From Trebonia sp963771985 (lineage in GTDB: Bacteria > Actinomycetota > Actinomycetes > Streptosporangiales > Streptosporangiaceae), in assembly GCA_963771985.1 (NCBI GenBank), contig CAVYVO010000010.1, forward strand, positions 186,001 through 250,000: a stretch of DNA of 64,000 bases, read 5' to 3'. The notes below the pieces were generated by a model. The model was not told where the DNA came from and searched no databases. It was given only the letters and a program-made list of their open reading frames with translations. The translations under genes were made by a program, and so were the position numbers. Positions within the stretch are counted from its first letter, which is position 1; each line of letters begins with the position of its first letter. Positions 25,070 to 33,998 of this stretch are shown here, in pieces.

Positions 25070-25996
25070 ATGCGCTATGCCTATCTAGGCCCGGAAGGGA
25101 CGTTCACCGAGGCAGCGGTGGCGAGCATCGTCGGCTCGCAGCCATCGGAGAACGCGGAACCGGTGCCGTACCCCTCGATCGGCGCGGCCCTCGGCGCGGT
25201 CCGGTCGGGGGACGCGGAGCGAGCCGTGGTCCCGATGGAAAGCTCCGTCGAGGGCATCGTCACCGCGACCGTCGACGACCTGGCCGGCGGGGGTGACCTG
25301 CTCATCCGGGCCGAGACACGGCTGCCCATCGAGTTCGCGCTGCTCGCCAGGCCCGGCACCGCGCTGGCTGATGTCAAGACGGTCGGCGGTCATCCGCAGG
25401 CGGAGCCGCAGTGCCGCCGCTGGCTCGCGGCCAACCTGCCCGGGCACGAATGGGTGCCGCTCGCTTCCAACGCGGAAGCCGCCAGGCAGGTCGCCGAGGG
25501 CACTATCGACGCGGCGCTGGCCGGCGACTTCGCGGCCGCGAAGTACGGCCTGACCGCGGTGGTGCCCGCCGTCCACGACCGGTCCAACGCGGTCACGCGA
25601 TTCGTCCTCGTGGCGCCGTCGGGAGAGCTGCCGGGGCCGACGGGTGCTGACCGCACCTCGCTGGCCGCCTTCCTGGTCGATGACCATCCCGGCGCGCTGA
25701 TGGAGATCCTCACCGAGTTCGCGGTCCGCGGCGTCAACCTGTCCACGATCCAGTCGCGCCCGACCGGAGACGGGCTCGGCAGCTACTTCTTCTTCATCGA
25801 CTGCGAAGGGCACATCGACGACGCGCGGGTCGGCGAGGCGATGATGGGCGTGCGCCGGGTGTGCGCCGAGGTCCGCTTCCTCGGCAGCTACCCCAGATGC
25901 GACGGGGGGCGGACGCAGGTCCGCCCCGGCACGTCCGACCCAGAGTTCGCCGACGCCGCCGCCTGGCTAGGCCGGCTGCGTTACGGCCGTCCCTAG
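25070..25996 (+). CDS. pheA: Prephenate dehydratase
   Basis: 308 residues. Catalytic domain about 2-185 begins RYAYLGPEGTFTEAA and has the VPMESSVEGIV loop and the SNAVTRF motif (TRF 176-178) needed for catalysis. A C-terminal ACT domain (about 197-275, PGALMEILTEFAVRGVNLSTIQSRP) gives feedback control by phenylalanine. No chorismate mutase domain, so it is a monofunctional enzyme converting prephenate to phenylpyruvate. Converges on bpa with 29 bp between stops. Confidence 0.95.
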   Translation: MRYAYLGPEGTFTEAAVASIVGSQPSENAEPVPYPSIGAALGAVRSGDAERAVVPMESSVEGIVTATVDDLAGGGDLLIRAETRLPIEFALLARPGTALADVKTVGGHPQAEPQCRRWLAANLPGHEWVPLASNAEAARQVAEGTIDAALAGDFAAAKYGLTAVVPAVHDRSNAVTRFVLVAPSGELPGPTGADRTSLAAFLVDDHPGALMEILTEFAVRGVNLSTIQSRPTGDGLGSYFFFIDCEGHIDDARVGEAMMGVRRVCAEVRFLGSYPRCDGGRTQVRPGTSDPEFADAAAWLGRLRYGRP

Positions 25997-26025
25997 ACCG
26001 GTTCGGTCGTGAAGAGGTCAGGCAG

Positions 26026-26574
26026 TCAAAGATAGGGGCCCGAGCCACGATGGGGCTGCGGCTGCTCCTGCTCGGGCGCCGGCATGAGCCCGGGCGGGAG
26101 CGCCCGGCGCATCTGCTCCAGCTGCGCGCGTGCCGCCATCTGCTGTGCGAACAGCGTGGTCTGTATGCCGTGGAAGAGCCCTTCAAGCCAGCCGACGAGC
26201 TGCGCCTGCGCGATCCGGAGCTCCGCCTCGCTGGGCGTGACGTCGTCCGCGAACGGCAGCGAGAGCCGCTCGAGTTCCTCCACCAGTTCGGGCGCCAGAC
26301 CGTCCTCCAGCTCCTTGATCGAGCTCTGGTGGATCGCCTTGAGCCGCGCGCGGCTCTTCTCGTCCAGCGGCGCGGCGCGGACCTCCTCGAGGAGCTGCCG
26401 GATCATGCTGCCGATGCGCATGACCTTGGCAGGCTGCTCCACCATGTCGGTGATGGGGCGCTCGCCCTCGCCGTCCTCCGGATTGTCCGGGCCGCCTCCG
26501 ACGGCCAGTCCGTCGGGCCCCACCACGACGACCTGCGGCGTGCCCGGCTCTTCTGCGCTGTTTTCGACGCTCAT
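26026..26574 (-). CDS. bpa: Bacterial proteasome activator Bpa
   Basis: 182 residues from ATG 26574. DUF2587 family: disordered acidic N-terminus, a four-helix core (about 45-155: ITDMVEQPAKVMRIGSMIRQ onwards) and a C-terminal tail ending GPYL, the HbYX-like motif by which Bpa docks on the 20S proteasome alpha ring. Bpa forms a dodecameric ring and promotes ATP-independent degradation. Implies the strain has a proteasome, although prcBA is not in this window. Downstream neighbour of the quinone oxidoreductase gene (27-bp gap). Confidence 0.9.
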   Translation of the reverse strand: MSVENSAEEPGTPQVVVVGPDGLAVGGGPDNPEDGEGERPITDMVEQPAKVMRIGSMIRQLLEEVRAAPLDEKSRARLKAIHQSSIKELEDGLAPELVEELERLSLPFADDVTPSEAELRIAQAQLVGWLEGLFHGIQTTLFAQQMAARAQLEQMRRALPPGLMPAPEQEQPQPHRGSGPYL

Positions 26575-26601
26575 TATCCACACGTTACCGGGTACGGGTT
26601 G

Positions 26602-27582
26602 TCACTGTGCGCGCAGGAGGATCTTCCCGGTATGGGTGCTCTCCGCCATGATCCGATGCGCCTCGGCGGCCTCAGGAAGAGGCAGCTCGCGGTAGATGAC
26701 CGGGCGGATCTTGCCGGCGTCGATCAGCGGCCAGACGTGCTCGCGGACGGCTGCCACGATGGCTTTCTTCTGCTCCTTCGGGCGCGCGCGCAGCGTGGTG
26801 GACATGATGGTCCCGCGCTTTCTCATCAGCTTGCCGAGGTCGAGCTCCGCCTTGCTGCCGCCCTGCATGCCGATGTTCGCGATCCGGCCGTCGGCGGCGA
26901 GCGCGTCCACATTCCTGGCGAGGTAGGCGGCGCCCATGATGTCCAGGATCACGTCCGCGCCGTGGCCGCCGGTGGCGTCCATGAGGCTGCGGACGAAGTC
27001 CTCGTCCCGGTAGTTGATCGTGATGTCGGCGCCGAGCTCGCGGCAGGCGCCGAGCTTCGCCGCCGAGCCCGCGGTGACCGCCACCGTCGCGCCGGCGTTC
27101 TTCGCGAGCTGGATGGCGACGGTCCCGATGCCGCTGGCGCCGCCGTGTACGAGCAGCGTCTCGCCCGGCTTCAGCCGCGCGCCCTGGAAAACGTTGGAGT
27201 ACACGGTGCACACGGTCTCGGGGAACGCGGCCGCCGCGGGAAGGCTCACCGAGTGCGGAGCCGGCAGGAGCTGACCAGCGGGAACGGCGACCTTCTCGGC
27301 GTAGCCGCCGCCGGCGAGCAGGGCGCACACCTGGTCGCCCGGCTGCCATTCCGTTACCCCGGGCCCGGTCGCGGCGACCGTGCCCGAGCATTCAAGCCCG
27401 GGGTACGGCGGCGCGCCCGGCGGCGGCGGGTACAGGCCCTGGCGCTGCATGAGGTCCGCCCGGTTGACGGCGCTCGCCGCGATGTCGACGAGCACTTCTC
27501 CGTTGCCCGGCACGGGGTCTTCGACCTCGGCCCACTTGAGCACTTCCGGGCCGCCCGGCTCGGTGATAACGACCGCGTGCAT
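26602..27582 (-). CDS. NAD(P)H:quinone oxidoreductase, zeta-crystallin type
   Basis: 326 residues, MDR superfamily without zinc ligands. N-terminal MHAVVITEPGGPEVLKWAEVEDP, substrate region ASAVNRADLMQRQGLYPPPPGAPPYPGLECSG, cofactor motif LLVHGGASGIGTVAIQLAK (AxxGxxG type for NADPH). Reduces quinones or enones with NADPH. Same strand as bpa, a pairing seen in other actinomycetes. AGGAGGCAGCT lies just upstream of the ATG. Confidence 0.9.
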   Translation of the reverse strand: MHAVVITEPGGPEVLKWAEVEDPVPGNGEVLVDIAASAVNRADLMQRQGLYPPPPGAPPYPGLECSGTVAATGPGVTEWQPGDQVCALLAGGGYAEKVAVPAGQLLPAPHSVSLPAAAAFPETVCTVYSNVFQGARLKPGETLLVHGGASGIGTVAIQLAKNAGATVAVTAGSAAKLGACRELGADITINYRDEDFVRSLMDATGGHGADVILDIMGAAYLARNVDALAADGRIANIGMQGGSKAELDLGKLMRKRGTIMSTTLRARPKEQKKAIVAAVREHVWPLIDAGKIRPVIYRELPLPEAAEAHRIMAESTHTGKILLRAQ

Positions 27583-27766
27583 AGCTGCCTCCTCGCGCGG
27601 GAACCCTTCCTAGCGTGCCGCGAACAGTATGGCAAGAGCAGACAGGCGGCTTAGTGGCGGCTGCCGGGCACCTTGTGTTCCGGGTTCCAGTACGCACTGT
27701 TACCGCATACCCTGAAACGACCTCCTACCGCCTACCCCGGTCTGGTGAGGATGAGGGGGACGATTC

Positions 27767-29644
27767 ATGACACCGAACGAGCACGAGAACCCCGCGACTG
27801 AGGGGGCGCAGCCCCCGGAGCACGTCAACGGCACGGCAGCCTCGCCGGCCAATGGCGAGGCACCCGACAGTGACGCCCTTGGCGATCGCGACTACGACGA
27901 GTACGCGACATCGGGCGGATACGCGGCCTACGGTGAGTACGCGGACTCCGGTACGAGCCCGCTGCCTTCCGCGTACCACGAGACCGGCGTGTTCCGGCGG
28001 CTCGCGCCGCGTCAGTTCCCGGACGAAGATGAGACCTCGCCCGAACTGCCGGCGATGGAGCAACTGCCGGATCCGAACGCGCTGCCCGACCCCGGCTATC
28101 CGGTCATGACCGGTTACGACGCGTTCCCGCCGGTGGCTTCGGCCTTCCCGCCATCGGCGGAGCCCGCGCCGTCCGCCGAGCCCGAGCCACCGGAACTCCC
28201 CTCGTGGTCGCCAGCCGCATCGTGGTCGCCCGCGTCGTCGTGGTCGTCCGCGTCGTCGTCGGGGTCGTCGGCGGGGTCGTACCAGGAGCAACCGGGCCCC
28301 GCGGCCCAGGAGCCACCGGGCCCCGCGCCCGAGCAGGTCTCTCCCTACCACGCGCCGCGCGCTCCCGAGAAGGCCCCGCCACTGCACGGCTCGGCCGTGC
28401 CGCAGTGGGAGGTGCAGGCGGCCGCCCACGCGGCGGAGGCCCCGCCGCTTACCGACCCGCACCCTCCTTTCCAGCCTTTCCAGCCGTCGTCATACCGGGC
28501 GGGGTCGCCTGCCCCGGCCGCTCCAGCGGCGCCTCCGGGGGCGCCGCATGCTTCGCCCGCTCCGCCTGCCGCACCCGGGGTGGACCCGCACATGCACGGT
28601 TACCCGGCCGCCATGGAGCCGCTGAGCGCGCCCACCACGCTCCAGGAGCGCGTGACGGAGGAGCCGTGGGCCAGGCAGACGGCGGAGAGCCTTACCACCG
28701 ACATGCTCCTGCACGGCAAGCGAGCGGCGCCCGGCGTGGGCTGGCGGCGGACGCTGTACCGGGCGAGCGGCGGCCTCATCAAGATCGGTGAGTCTTCGGC
28801 CGACCTCCGGCGCCGCGACCTGGTCAACCGGGTGCGGACTCCGGTCTCGGGCGGCCACCACCGGGTGGCCGTGATGAGCCTTAAGGGCGGCGTCGGCAAG
28901 ACGACCGCGACGGTGGGGCTCGGCTCCACGCTCGCGTCCCTACGCGGCGACCGCGTGATCGCGGTGGACGGCAACCCGGACCGCGGCACGCTCTCGGACA
29001 AGGTCCGGCTGGAGACATCGGCGACGATCCGCGACCTGCTGAACGAACGCGCCCAGGTCAGCCGGTACGCGGACGTCAGGGCGTTCACGTCGCAGTCGTC
29101 CAGCCGGCTGGAGATCCTCGCCTCCGACCGCGACCCAGGCGTCTCCGTGGCGTTCAGCGCCGACGACTACCGCGCGGTATCCCGCGTGCTCGAGCACTAC
29201 TACTCGATCTGCATCACCGACTGCGGGACCGGCCTGCTGCATTCCGCCATGGCGGGCATCCTGGAACTAGCCGACCAGATCGTGCTGGTGAGCTCCCCGT
29301 CGGTCGACGGCGCGCGCAGCGCCAGCGCGACCCTGGACTGGCTCGAGGCGCACGACTACGGCGACCTCGTCCGGAACGCCGTGGTGGTGCTGTCCATGAT
29401 CCGGCCGAAGAGCAAGAGCACCGTGGACATCGACCGCCTGGAGCAGCACTTCGCGGCCCGCTGCCGGGCGGTGGTCCGCATCCCGTATGACCCGCACCTG
29501 GAGGAAGGCGCCGAAGTCGAGCTGGAACTGCTCAACTCCGACACGGCGGACGCGTACCTGACCCTGGCGGCGATCGTGGGCGACGGCTTCGCGGTGCCCC
29601 GGCGTGCCGCCGCCCACGTCACGCGAGGGGCTCCGCTCGCGTAA
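27767..29644 (+). CDS. MinD/ParA-like ATPase with long Pro/Ala-rich N-terminus (EspI-like)
   Basis: 625 residues. About 1-285 is disordered: acidic at first, then Pro/Ala/Ser-rich with a WSPAASWSPASSW run. The ATPase domain (about 365-610) has the deviant Walker A KGGVGKTT (373-380), VIAVDGNPDRGTLSDK and CITDCGTGLLHS. This architecture is that of EspI and related ATPases linked to type VII secretion and of orphan actinobacterial MinD-like proteins. No ESX genes are in the window, so the role is open. The tandem Trp-Ser-Pro stretch matches a DNA repeat near 28200-28270. Confidence 0.83.
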   Translation: MTPNEHENPATEGAQPPEHVNGTAASPANGEAPDSDALGDRDYDEYATSGGYAAYGEYADSGTSPLPSAYHETGVFRRLAPRQFPDEDETSPELPAMEQLPDPNALPDPGYPVMTGYDAFPPVASAFPPSAEPAPSAEPEPPELPSWSPAASWSPASSWSSASSSGSSAGSYQEQPGPAAQEPPGPAPEQVSPYHAPRAPEKAPPLHGSAVPQWEVQAAAHAAEAPPLTDPHPPFQPFQPSSYRAGSPAPAAPAAPPGAPHASPAPPAAPGVDPHMHGYPAAMEPLSAPTTLQERVTEEPWARQTAESLTTDMLLHGKRAAPGVGWRRTLYRASGGLIKIGESSADLRRRDLVNRVRTPVSGGHHRVAVMSLKGGVGKTTATVGLGSTLASLRGDRVIAVDGNPDRGTLSDKVRLETSATIRDLLNERAQVSRYADVRAFTSQSSSRLEILASDRDPGVSVAFSADDYRAVSRVLEHYYSICITDCGTGLLHSAMAGILELADQIVLVSSPSVDGARSASATLDWLEAHDYGDLVRNAVVVLSMIRPKSKSTVDIDRLEQHFAARCRAVVRIPYDPHLEEGAEVELELLNSDTADAYLTLAAIVGDGFAVPRRAAAHVTRGAPLA

Positions 29645-29658
29645 GGTTGGTCCGCATA

Positions 29659-29747
29659 GGAGGGCTCGCCTAGTGGCCGATGGCGGCGGTCTTGAAAACC
29701 GCTAGGTCGGGTGACCGACCTCGTGGGTTCGAATCCCACGCCCTCCG
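29659..29747 (+). tRNA. tRNA-Ser (anticodon TGA)
   Basis: 89 nt class II tRNA. Acceptor GGAGGGC pairs perfectly with GCCCTCC, discriminator G. Anticodon loop CTTGAAA between GCGGT and ACCGC, anticodon TGA. Long variable arm GGTCGGGTGACCGACC and T-arm GTGGGTTCGAATCCCAC. CCA not encoded. Confidence 0.96.
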
Positions 29748-30485
29748 CCTGACGTCCGTAAACGTGACGCGAGCGGCCAGTGCCCGAGAGCACACGGCGG
29801 TTCCCCGGCAGCGACCGGGACATGGAGGCTTGTTCAGGGCGCCCAGCCCCGGCCTCAGCCCGAGGCCAGCCCCGGGCCTCAGCCCCGAGGCCAGCCCCGG
29901 CCACCCGGCCCGAGCCCCAGCCGCGGATTCGCCGGGCCGCGCATACCCCCAGCGGGTATCTGGCTCGAAGTAATTCATGATCACGTAACTTTTTCGCACT
30001 ATAGATACGAAAAGCCTTCGCCGTGAAATAAGTTTTCGCTGTAATGCGTACAGGGCTTGTCCTGCTTATACTTATAAAGTACGAAATTTACTGATTAAAT
30101 ACCCCTGGGTCGGCTCCGGTGCCGCCTGGCCCGGGAAGATCGCCACGCGACGCAGAACTCGTTGTGATCATGGTTCACTAGGAGCCAGGTCCGCTAAACG
30201 GCATCGCGCCATAGCCGCACGCTATATCTCGGTCCTGACTTGTCGGGCGGCCCGGGGAGCGGTCGCCTGCAGCGGCCGCGTCTTCGATTACTGAATGAAA
30301 TGATATATTCACTCAGAGTGATTGACGCGACTGCCGGTGTCCCATGGTCGGTCTGTGATGGCCGTAACCGCCCCGTCCTTGGCGCGGGTTCTCGAAGCGG
30401 GGTGGGCCATCCCCGTGCCCGCCGCGTCGGCTGCCGTCCTGGGGCTGTAAGGGAGAGCCGCGCGCCGGCTCTTAAGCTGTATCGC
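29748..30485. other. 738-bp non-coding stretch: GC repeats, AT-rich conserved block
   Basis: 29845-29902 holds about two and a half copies of a 23-25-bp unit (AGCCCCGGCCTCAGCCCGAG plus GCC), each containing a GCCTC/GAGGC hairpin; it may end tRNA-Ser transcription. 29941-30115 is strongly AT-rich and shares ordered motifs with the reverse complement of 17175-17330: an ATACCC/GGGTAT inverted repeat, ATTCATGATCACG, TTCGCACTATA, TTCGCC. 30116-30485 has a second TGATCATG and an AT-rich TGAATGAAATGATATATTCA just upstream of the HAD gene. No gene recognised. Confidence 0.55.
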
Positions 30486-31097
30486 GTGGATTACCGCGGT
30501 CTCATCCTTGATTTCGGCGGCGTTGTCACGACGGACCTGTACGCGGAGTTGTCCTCGTTCTGCCGCCGCGAGGGCCTCGATCCCGGTGCGGTCGCCCGCG
30601 TCCTGCGAGACGATCCGGAAGGCCGGGAAGCACTCAAGGCCGTCGAGGCAGGAAAGATTCCCCAGCGCGAGTACGAGGTGACCATCGGGCGATTGCTCGG
30701 CGTCGACGACCGCCACCTCCTGACCCGTGCGCTCGGCGGACTTCGTGCCCGTCCCGAGGTCCTTGATCTGATCCAGCGGACTCGCGCGACGGGCATCCGG
30801 GTCGGGCTGCTGTCGAACTCGTGGGGTGACGGGGAGTATGACCCGTACGCTGGCTACGACCTGGACGCCATGTTCGACGCGGTTGTGATCTCCGGGGACA
30901 CCGGGACGCGCAAGCCAGATCCGGCGATCTACCTCATCGCCACGGACGAGCTGGGCGTTCCGCCGCGCGAGTGCGTCTTCGTCGACGACACGCTGGCTAA
31001 CATCCCCGCCGCCGAAGAGCTTGGCATGGCCACCGTCCACTTCACCGATGCGGCGGCCGGCATCGCCGAGATCAGCCGCCTCCTCGGCCTGCCCTGA
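30486..31097 (+). CDS. HAD-superfamily hydrolase (subfamily IA)
   Basis: 203 residues from GTG 30486. Motif I is LILDFGGVVTTD: the nucleophile Asp is present and the second position is Gly, as in the HAD-IA subgroup with epoxide-hydrolase N-domains. Motif II LLSNSWG, motif III GTRKPDPAIY, motif IV FVDDTLANI. An alpha-helical cap lies between I and II (about 15-95). Probably a small-molecule phosphatase or dehalogenase-like hydrolase; substrate unknown. The upstream frame to 30240 is not used. Confidence 0.87.
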   Translation: MDYRGLILDFGGVVTTDLYAELSSFCRREGLDPGAVARVLRDDPEGREALKAVEAGKIPQREYEVTIGRLLGVDDRHLLTRALGGLRARPEVLDLIQRTRATGIRVGLLSNSWGDGEYDPYAGYDLDAMFDAVVISGDTGTRKPDPAIYLIATDELGVPPRECVFVDDTLANIPAAEELGMATVHFTDAAAGIAEISRLLGLP

Positions 31098-31123
31098 GTA
31101 CGGTGCGCGGTGTCTTGCGTGGG

Positions 31124-32488
31124 CTAGAGCGCGGTGACGTCGGTGCGGCGGTTGTCAGGCTTGAACGGAAGTGCCGTGACGGTCGCCCGGATTTCCCGCT
31201 GCGGAGTTCCCGGCCTGCCCCACACGACGGTCACCGCGGTGCCAGGAACCGCATGTGGCTGGTCGATCACGCACAGGGAGATCATGGCCCGCAGGGTCGG
31301 GCTCAGGGTACGCCCGGTCGATACCCCGGCCGGGGTCCCGGCGACGAGAACCTGGTCGAAGGTCGGGCCGGGCAGCCGGGGAATGTCCATCTGCTCCGGC
31401 ACCTCCCCGTCGCCGAGCAGCGCGGTAAGCACCCCGGCCACGTCCGCCGGGTTCCAGGTCAGGCCGGCCAGCACCCGGCCCGGGATGCCGGACGCGGCGT
31501 CAGCTGCCAGGGCATCGCGGCCGAGAAAATCGTGGGCGGGAAGCGTCCGGGGAGCCCAGCCGAGCTCACCTGGTTTGCGGAAATAATCGGTCACCCCGTT
31601 GACCGGGACGAAGCTGCCGCCGATCACGCCGCGCCGGAACTGCCGCGGCGCCCCTGGCGTAATGATGGCGGCGGGCAGGTAGTCCAGGCCGTTGGTGGCG
31701 ATGCCTGCCTCGATGTGCTGCACCGGCTGGGAGCGGAAGCCGAGGTGGCGGACGCCGAACTCCTTTCCCGCCGCAGTGATCGTCCGCCAGATGGCGTCGG
31801 CGTCGTCCGCCGACCCGTGCAGTTCGTAGCCCAGCTCGCCGGAGATCCCAGTGCGCAGCACGCGTACGGGCAGCCCGCCGACCCGCGAGCCGCGGGTGCG
31901 GCTGAAGCCGATGTCGCGCAGGCTCTCCCCAGCGGCCTTCTCCAGGATGAGCAGCGACGCTGGCCCCTGTACTCCGAAGATGAACGTCTCGGGGCTGATG
32001 TCGGTGATCTCCGCGTCCCACCCGCCCTGACTGAACTGCCAGGCCAGCCAGTCGCAGCTCCCCGCGGTGTAGACGAACTCCTCCTCGCCCAGCCGGTACA
32101 GGATTCCCTCAGACGCGACCCAGCCGTGCTCGTCTAGCTGCACGTGGTGCCGGATCTGCCCGATCTCGAAGCGGGACAGGTCACGGATACCGGATCTGCT
32201 GAGGAACTCGGGCGCCTGCCGTCCCCGGAGGGCCACCTTGTTGAGCGAGGTCCAGTCGCCGATGTAGGCCGTCTGTACGTGCGCCTGGCTCTCCGCCAGC
32301 CAGCCGTCGGCGTACTCCGTCGGCAGCAGGATCTGCGCGAACCGGCCGAACCATCCCTTCAGGTTCGCCTCGTCCTGGGCCGCGGCGGCCGGGCTGAAGT
32401 ACGCCGGCCGCTGGGTGATGAACGGGCCGTCATCATGTTTCAGCAAGGCCTCATATGCCCGGCGCTGTCGCGCGGCTACATCAGTCAT
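31124..32488 (-). CDS. Aminomethyltransferase/GcvT-like, LigM-type folate-dependent demethylase
   Basis: 454 residues; ATG has GGAGGTG upstream, a strong ribosome site. GcvT fold: YIGDWTSLNKVALRG, an N-terminal folate-binding half with the DxxF-like TFIFGVQGPASLLILEKA, TGISGELGYELH, and a C-terminal barrel with TAVTVVWGRPGTPQREIRATV. Length and lack of other glycine-cleavage genes favour the LigM/DesA class, which moves methyl groups from methoxylated aromatics or similar substrates to tetrahydrofolate, over glycine cleavage. A palindromic operator lies 84 bp upstream. Confidence 0.82.
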   Translation of the reverse strand: MTDVAARQRRAYEALLKHDDGPFITQRPAYFSPAAAAQDEANLKGWFGRFAQILLPTEYADGWLAESQAHVQTAYIGDWTSLNKVALRGRQAPEFLSRSGIRDLSRFEIGQIRHHVQLDEHGWVASEGILYRLGEEEFVYTAGSCDWLAWQFSQGGWDAEITDISPETFIFGVQGPASLLILEKAAGESLRDIGFSRTRGSRVGGLPVRVLRTGISGELGYELHGSADDADAIWRTITAAGKEFGVRHLGFRSQPVQHIEAGIATNGLDYLPAAIITPGAPRQFRRGVIGGSFVPVNGVTDYFRKPGELGWAPRTLPAHDFLGRDALAADAASGIPGRVLAGLTWNPADVAGVLTALLGDGEVPEQMDIPRLPGPTFDQVLVAGTPAGVSTGRTLSPTLRAMISLCVIDQPHAVPGTAVTVVWGRPGTPQREIRATVTALPFKPDNRRTDVTAL

Positions 32489-32571
32489 TACGCACCTCCG
32501 TTGGTGGTTTTATCTGCTCTTGCCGCTGCTGTCCGTGCAGCTGCCGGGGACCAACGGGAAATCGCTGTCCT

Positions 32572-32602
32572 CGTTAGACCGGTCTAGTAGATCGGTCTAA
32601 CG
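32572..32602. promoter_or_regulatory. Operator-like inverted repeat upstream of the LigM-like gene
   Basis: CGTTAGACCG and CGGTCTAACG are perfect 10-bp arms 11 bp apart. Within the left side, TAGACCGGTCTA is itself a 12-bp palindrome, so three half-sites overlap. Such AGACCGGTCT palindromes are typical of TetR-type and some LacI-type regulators. Target gene: the LigM-like enzyme starting at 32488. A LacI-family regulator is encoded next, on the same strand. Confidence 0.6.
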
Positions 32603-32692
32603 ACCGTAAGCGCGTAGCGGGCCTGCGGCAACGATGCCTTGCGGAAGGCTAAGGTTGCAGGTTTCGTCGCGAACGGGCCCGAGCGGCAGGAC

Positions 32693-33622
32693 TCAGGCTG
32701 ACTCGCGGACGATCACCCGTGCCGGGACGTACGCGGCTGGCCCGGCGTCATCCAGCCCGAGAACAGAGCGCGCGGCCTGGCGGCCGTGCTCCTCGGCATC
32801 GATGTGCACGGTCGTGAGCGCGGGTGCGGTCAGCGCGCCGTACTCCGTGTCGTCGAACCCGATGACCGCCAGGTCGGTCGGCGCGCTGCGTCCCAGGTTG
32901 CGCAGCGCGGCCAGGACGCGCAGCGCCACATCGTCGTCGAAGGCCGCGACCGCCGTCACCTCGGGGCTGGCGGCCAGGAACTCCCTGACGGCGGCGGTGA
33001 ATGCCGCGCGTTCCCGCGGCACCGCCAGGGCGATTGGCGGAGGCAGGCCGATCATGTCCGCGGCCTCGCGGGCGAAGCGAATGCGCACCGGCCCGAGCGG
33101 CGGGTCGCCATCCGGGGCCGCGATGGCAATGCGAGCGTGACCGCGGCCGGCGAGATACCGCAGCTGCACCGCGGTGTTCGCGGCGAGCCCGCCGGACCAG
33201 CCGCCATCGTCCAGCTCGTGGCCGGGCTCCAGGTAGTTGCCGGGCAGCCGCAACACGGCCCGCGGCGAGATCGCCGCCAAGACCTGCTGATCCGGCCGGA
33301 GGGCAGAGTACCCATGCCGGACGAGCAGGACGTGGCCGTGCTTGTCGAGCTCGTTGTCCAGCCCCTGAGCGAAGCTGCGCGCGTAGTGGCCCTCGTAGCC
33401 GGAATCGACACTGAGCACGACGACCCGCGAGGACCCCTCCTTCAGCGCCCGCGCGATCCCGTGCGGCACGTACCCGAGGCCCCGGGCGACCTCTCGGACC
33501 CGCTCCCGCGTGGCCTGCGAGATCGCCACGCCTTGAGCGTCGCTGAGCACGAAGCCCGCGGTGGCCTTCGACACTCCTGCCGCTGCGGCCACGTCCCGCA
33601 GCGACACCCGGCTAGTACCCAT
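32693..33622 (-). CDS. LacI-family transcriptional regulator
   Basis: 309 residues from ATG 33622 (GGAG upstream; ATG 33625 adjacent). N-terminal HTH SLRDVAAAAGVSKATAGFVLSD and hinge, then a periplasmic-binding-protein-like effector domain ending VIGFDDTEYGALTAPALTTVHIDAEEHGRQAARSVL. Such repressors bind palindromes with a central CG and respond to sugars or other small molecules. The open frame extends upstream to 33841 behind a perfect ribosome site; those extra 73 residues resemble a DUF222 gene start rather than LacI sequence. Likely candidate to control the LigM-like gene. Confidence 0.88.
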   Translation of the reverse strand: MGTSRVSLRDVAAAAGVSKATAGFVLSDAQGVAISQATRERVREVARGLGYVPHGIARALKEGSSRVVVLSVDSGYEGHYARSFAQGLDNELDKHGHVLLVRHGYSALRPDQQVLAAISPRAVLRLPGNYLEPGHELDDGGWSGGLAANTAVQLRYLAGRGHARIAIAAPDGDPPLGPVRIRFAREAADMIGLPPPIALAVPRERAAFTAAVREFLAASPEVTAVAAFDDDVALRVLAALRNLGRSAPTDLAVIGFDDTEYGALTAPALTTVHIDAEEHGRQAARSVLGLDDAGPAAYVPARVIVRESA

Positions 33623-33857
33623 CATCACGCTCCGGATCCGCCTCCTTCCGACGATACTGGCACGGCTGCCGCACGCCCGGCCGGGCGCGATCGCGCCGGA
33701 GTTAGCGTGCCACGGCTTCCAAGCCACGCGGCGGAGGTGCCAGCGATGCTCCGTCCGGCCGTTCAGGTGATCCAGGCTCGCGTGCGCCATGCGCAGTGCC
33801 TCGGCGATGCTGCCAGGCGCTTCGTCGCCACCAGCGCCCATGCTGGATCACCTCCTT
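33623..33857 (-). pseudogene. Possible remnant of a DUF222/13E12-type gene start, in frame with lacI-family gene
   Basis: On the minus strand AAGGAGGTGATCCAGC precedes an ATG at 33841; this complements the 3' end of 16S rRNA over 12 or more bases. The encoded start has SIAEALRMAHASLDHLNG, which resembles the N-terminal helix of DUF222/HNH (13E12) proteins (EALRMAxAxLDYLN). After about 28 residues the likeness stops, and the sequence runs on in frame to the LacI HTH. It could be a decayed gene start, or a real N-terminal extension of the regulator. Confidence 0.4.
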
Positions 33858-33931
33858 CAGCAGTGACAAGATTTTTTGTTCGATTAAAAAAAGTGCAGCT
33901 GATGGGCGGCTGTCCTGCTAACCTCCTGTAC

Positions 33932-33985
33932 ATGCAGCGCGCCATCGCGAGCACGACGACGCCGGAGTGTGTCCCGGCGCGCTGA
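33932..33985 (+). CDS. Putative leader peptide with three Thr codons (attenuator)
   Basis: 17-codon frame MQRAIASTTTPECVPAR, with ACG ACG ACG at 33953-33961. No Shine-Dalgarno precedes it, but TAACCT at 33919-33924 fits a -10 element seven bases before the ATG, which would make the transcript leaderless, common in actinomycetes. Directly followed by a long GC hairpin and then a threonyl-tRNA synthetase gene. By analogy to other attenuators, ribosome stalling at the Thr codons when Thr-tRNA is scarce would alter folding downstream. Inferred from sequence layout only. Confidence 0.6.
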   Translation: MQRAIASTTTPECVPAR

Positions 33986-33998
33986 CTGCTGACTTGAA

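Noticed and set aside
29845..29902. CRISPR array
   Set aside because: Two and a half adjoining GC-rich units with no spacers between them; it is a tandem repeat.
33839..33857. GCTGGATCACCTCCTT, identical to the 3' end of 16S rRNA, as a possible rRNA fragment
   Set aside because: No upstream 16S sequence is present. On the minus strand it is simply a maximal ribosome-binding site in front of an ATG.
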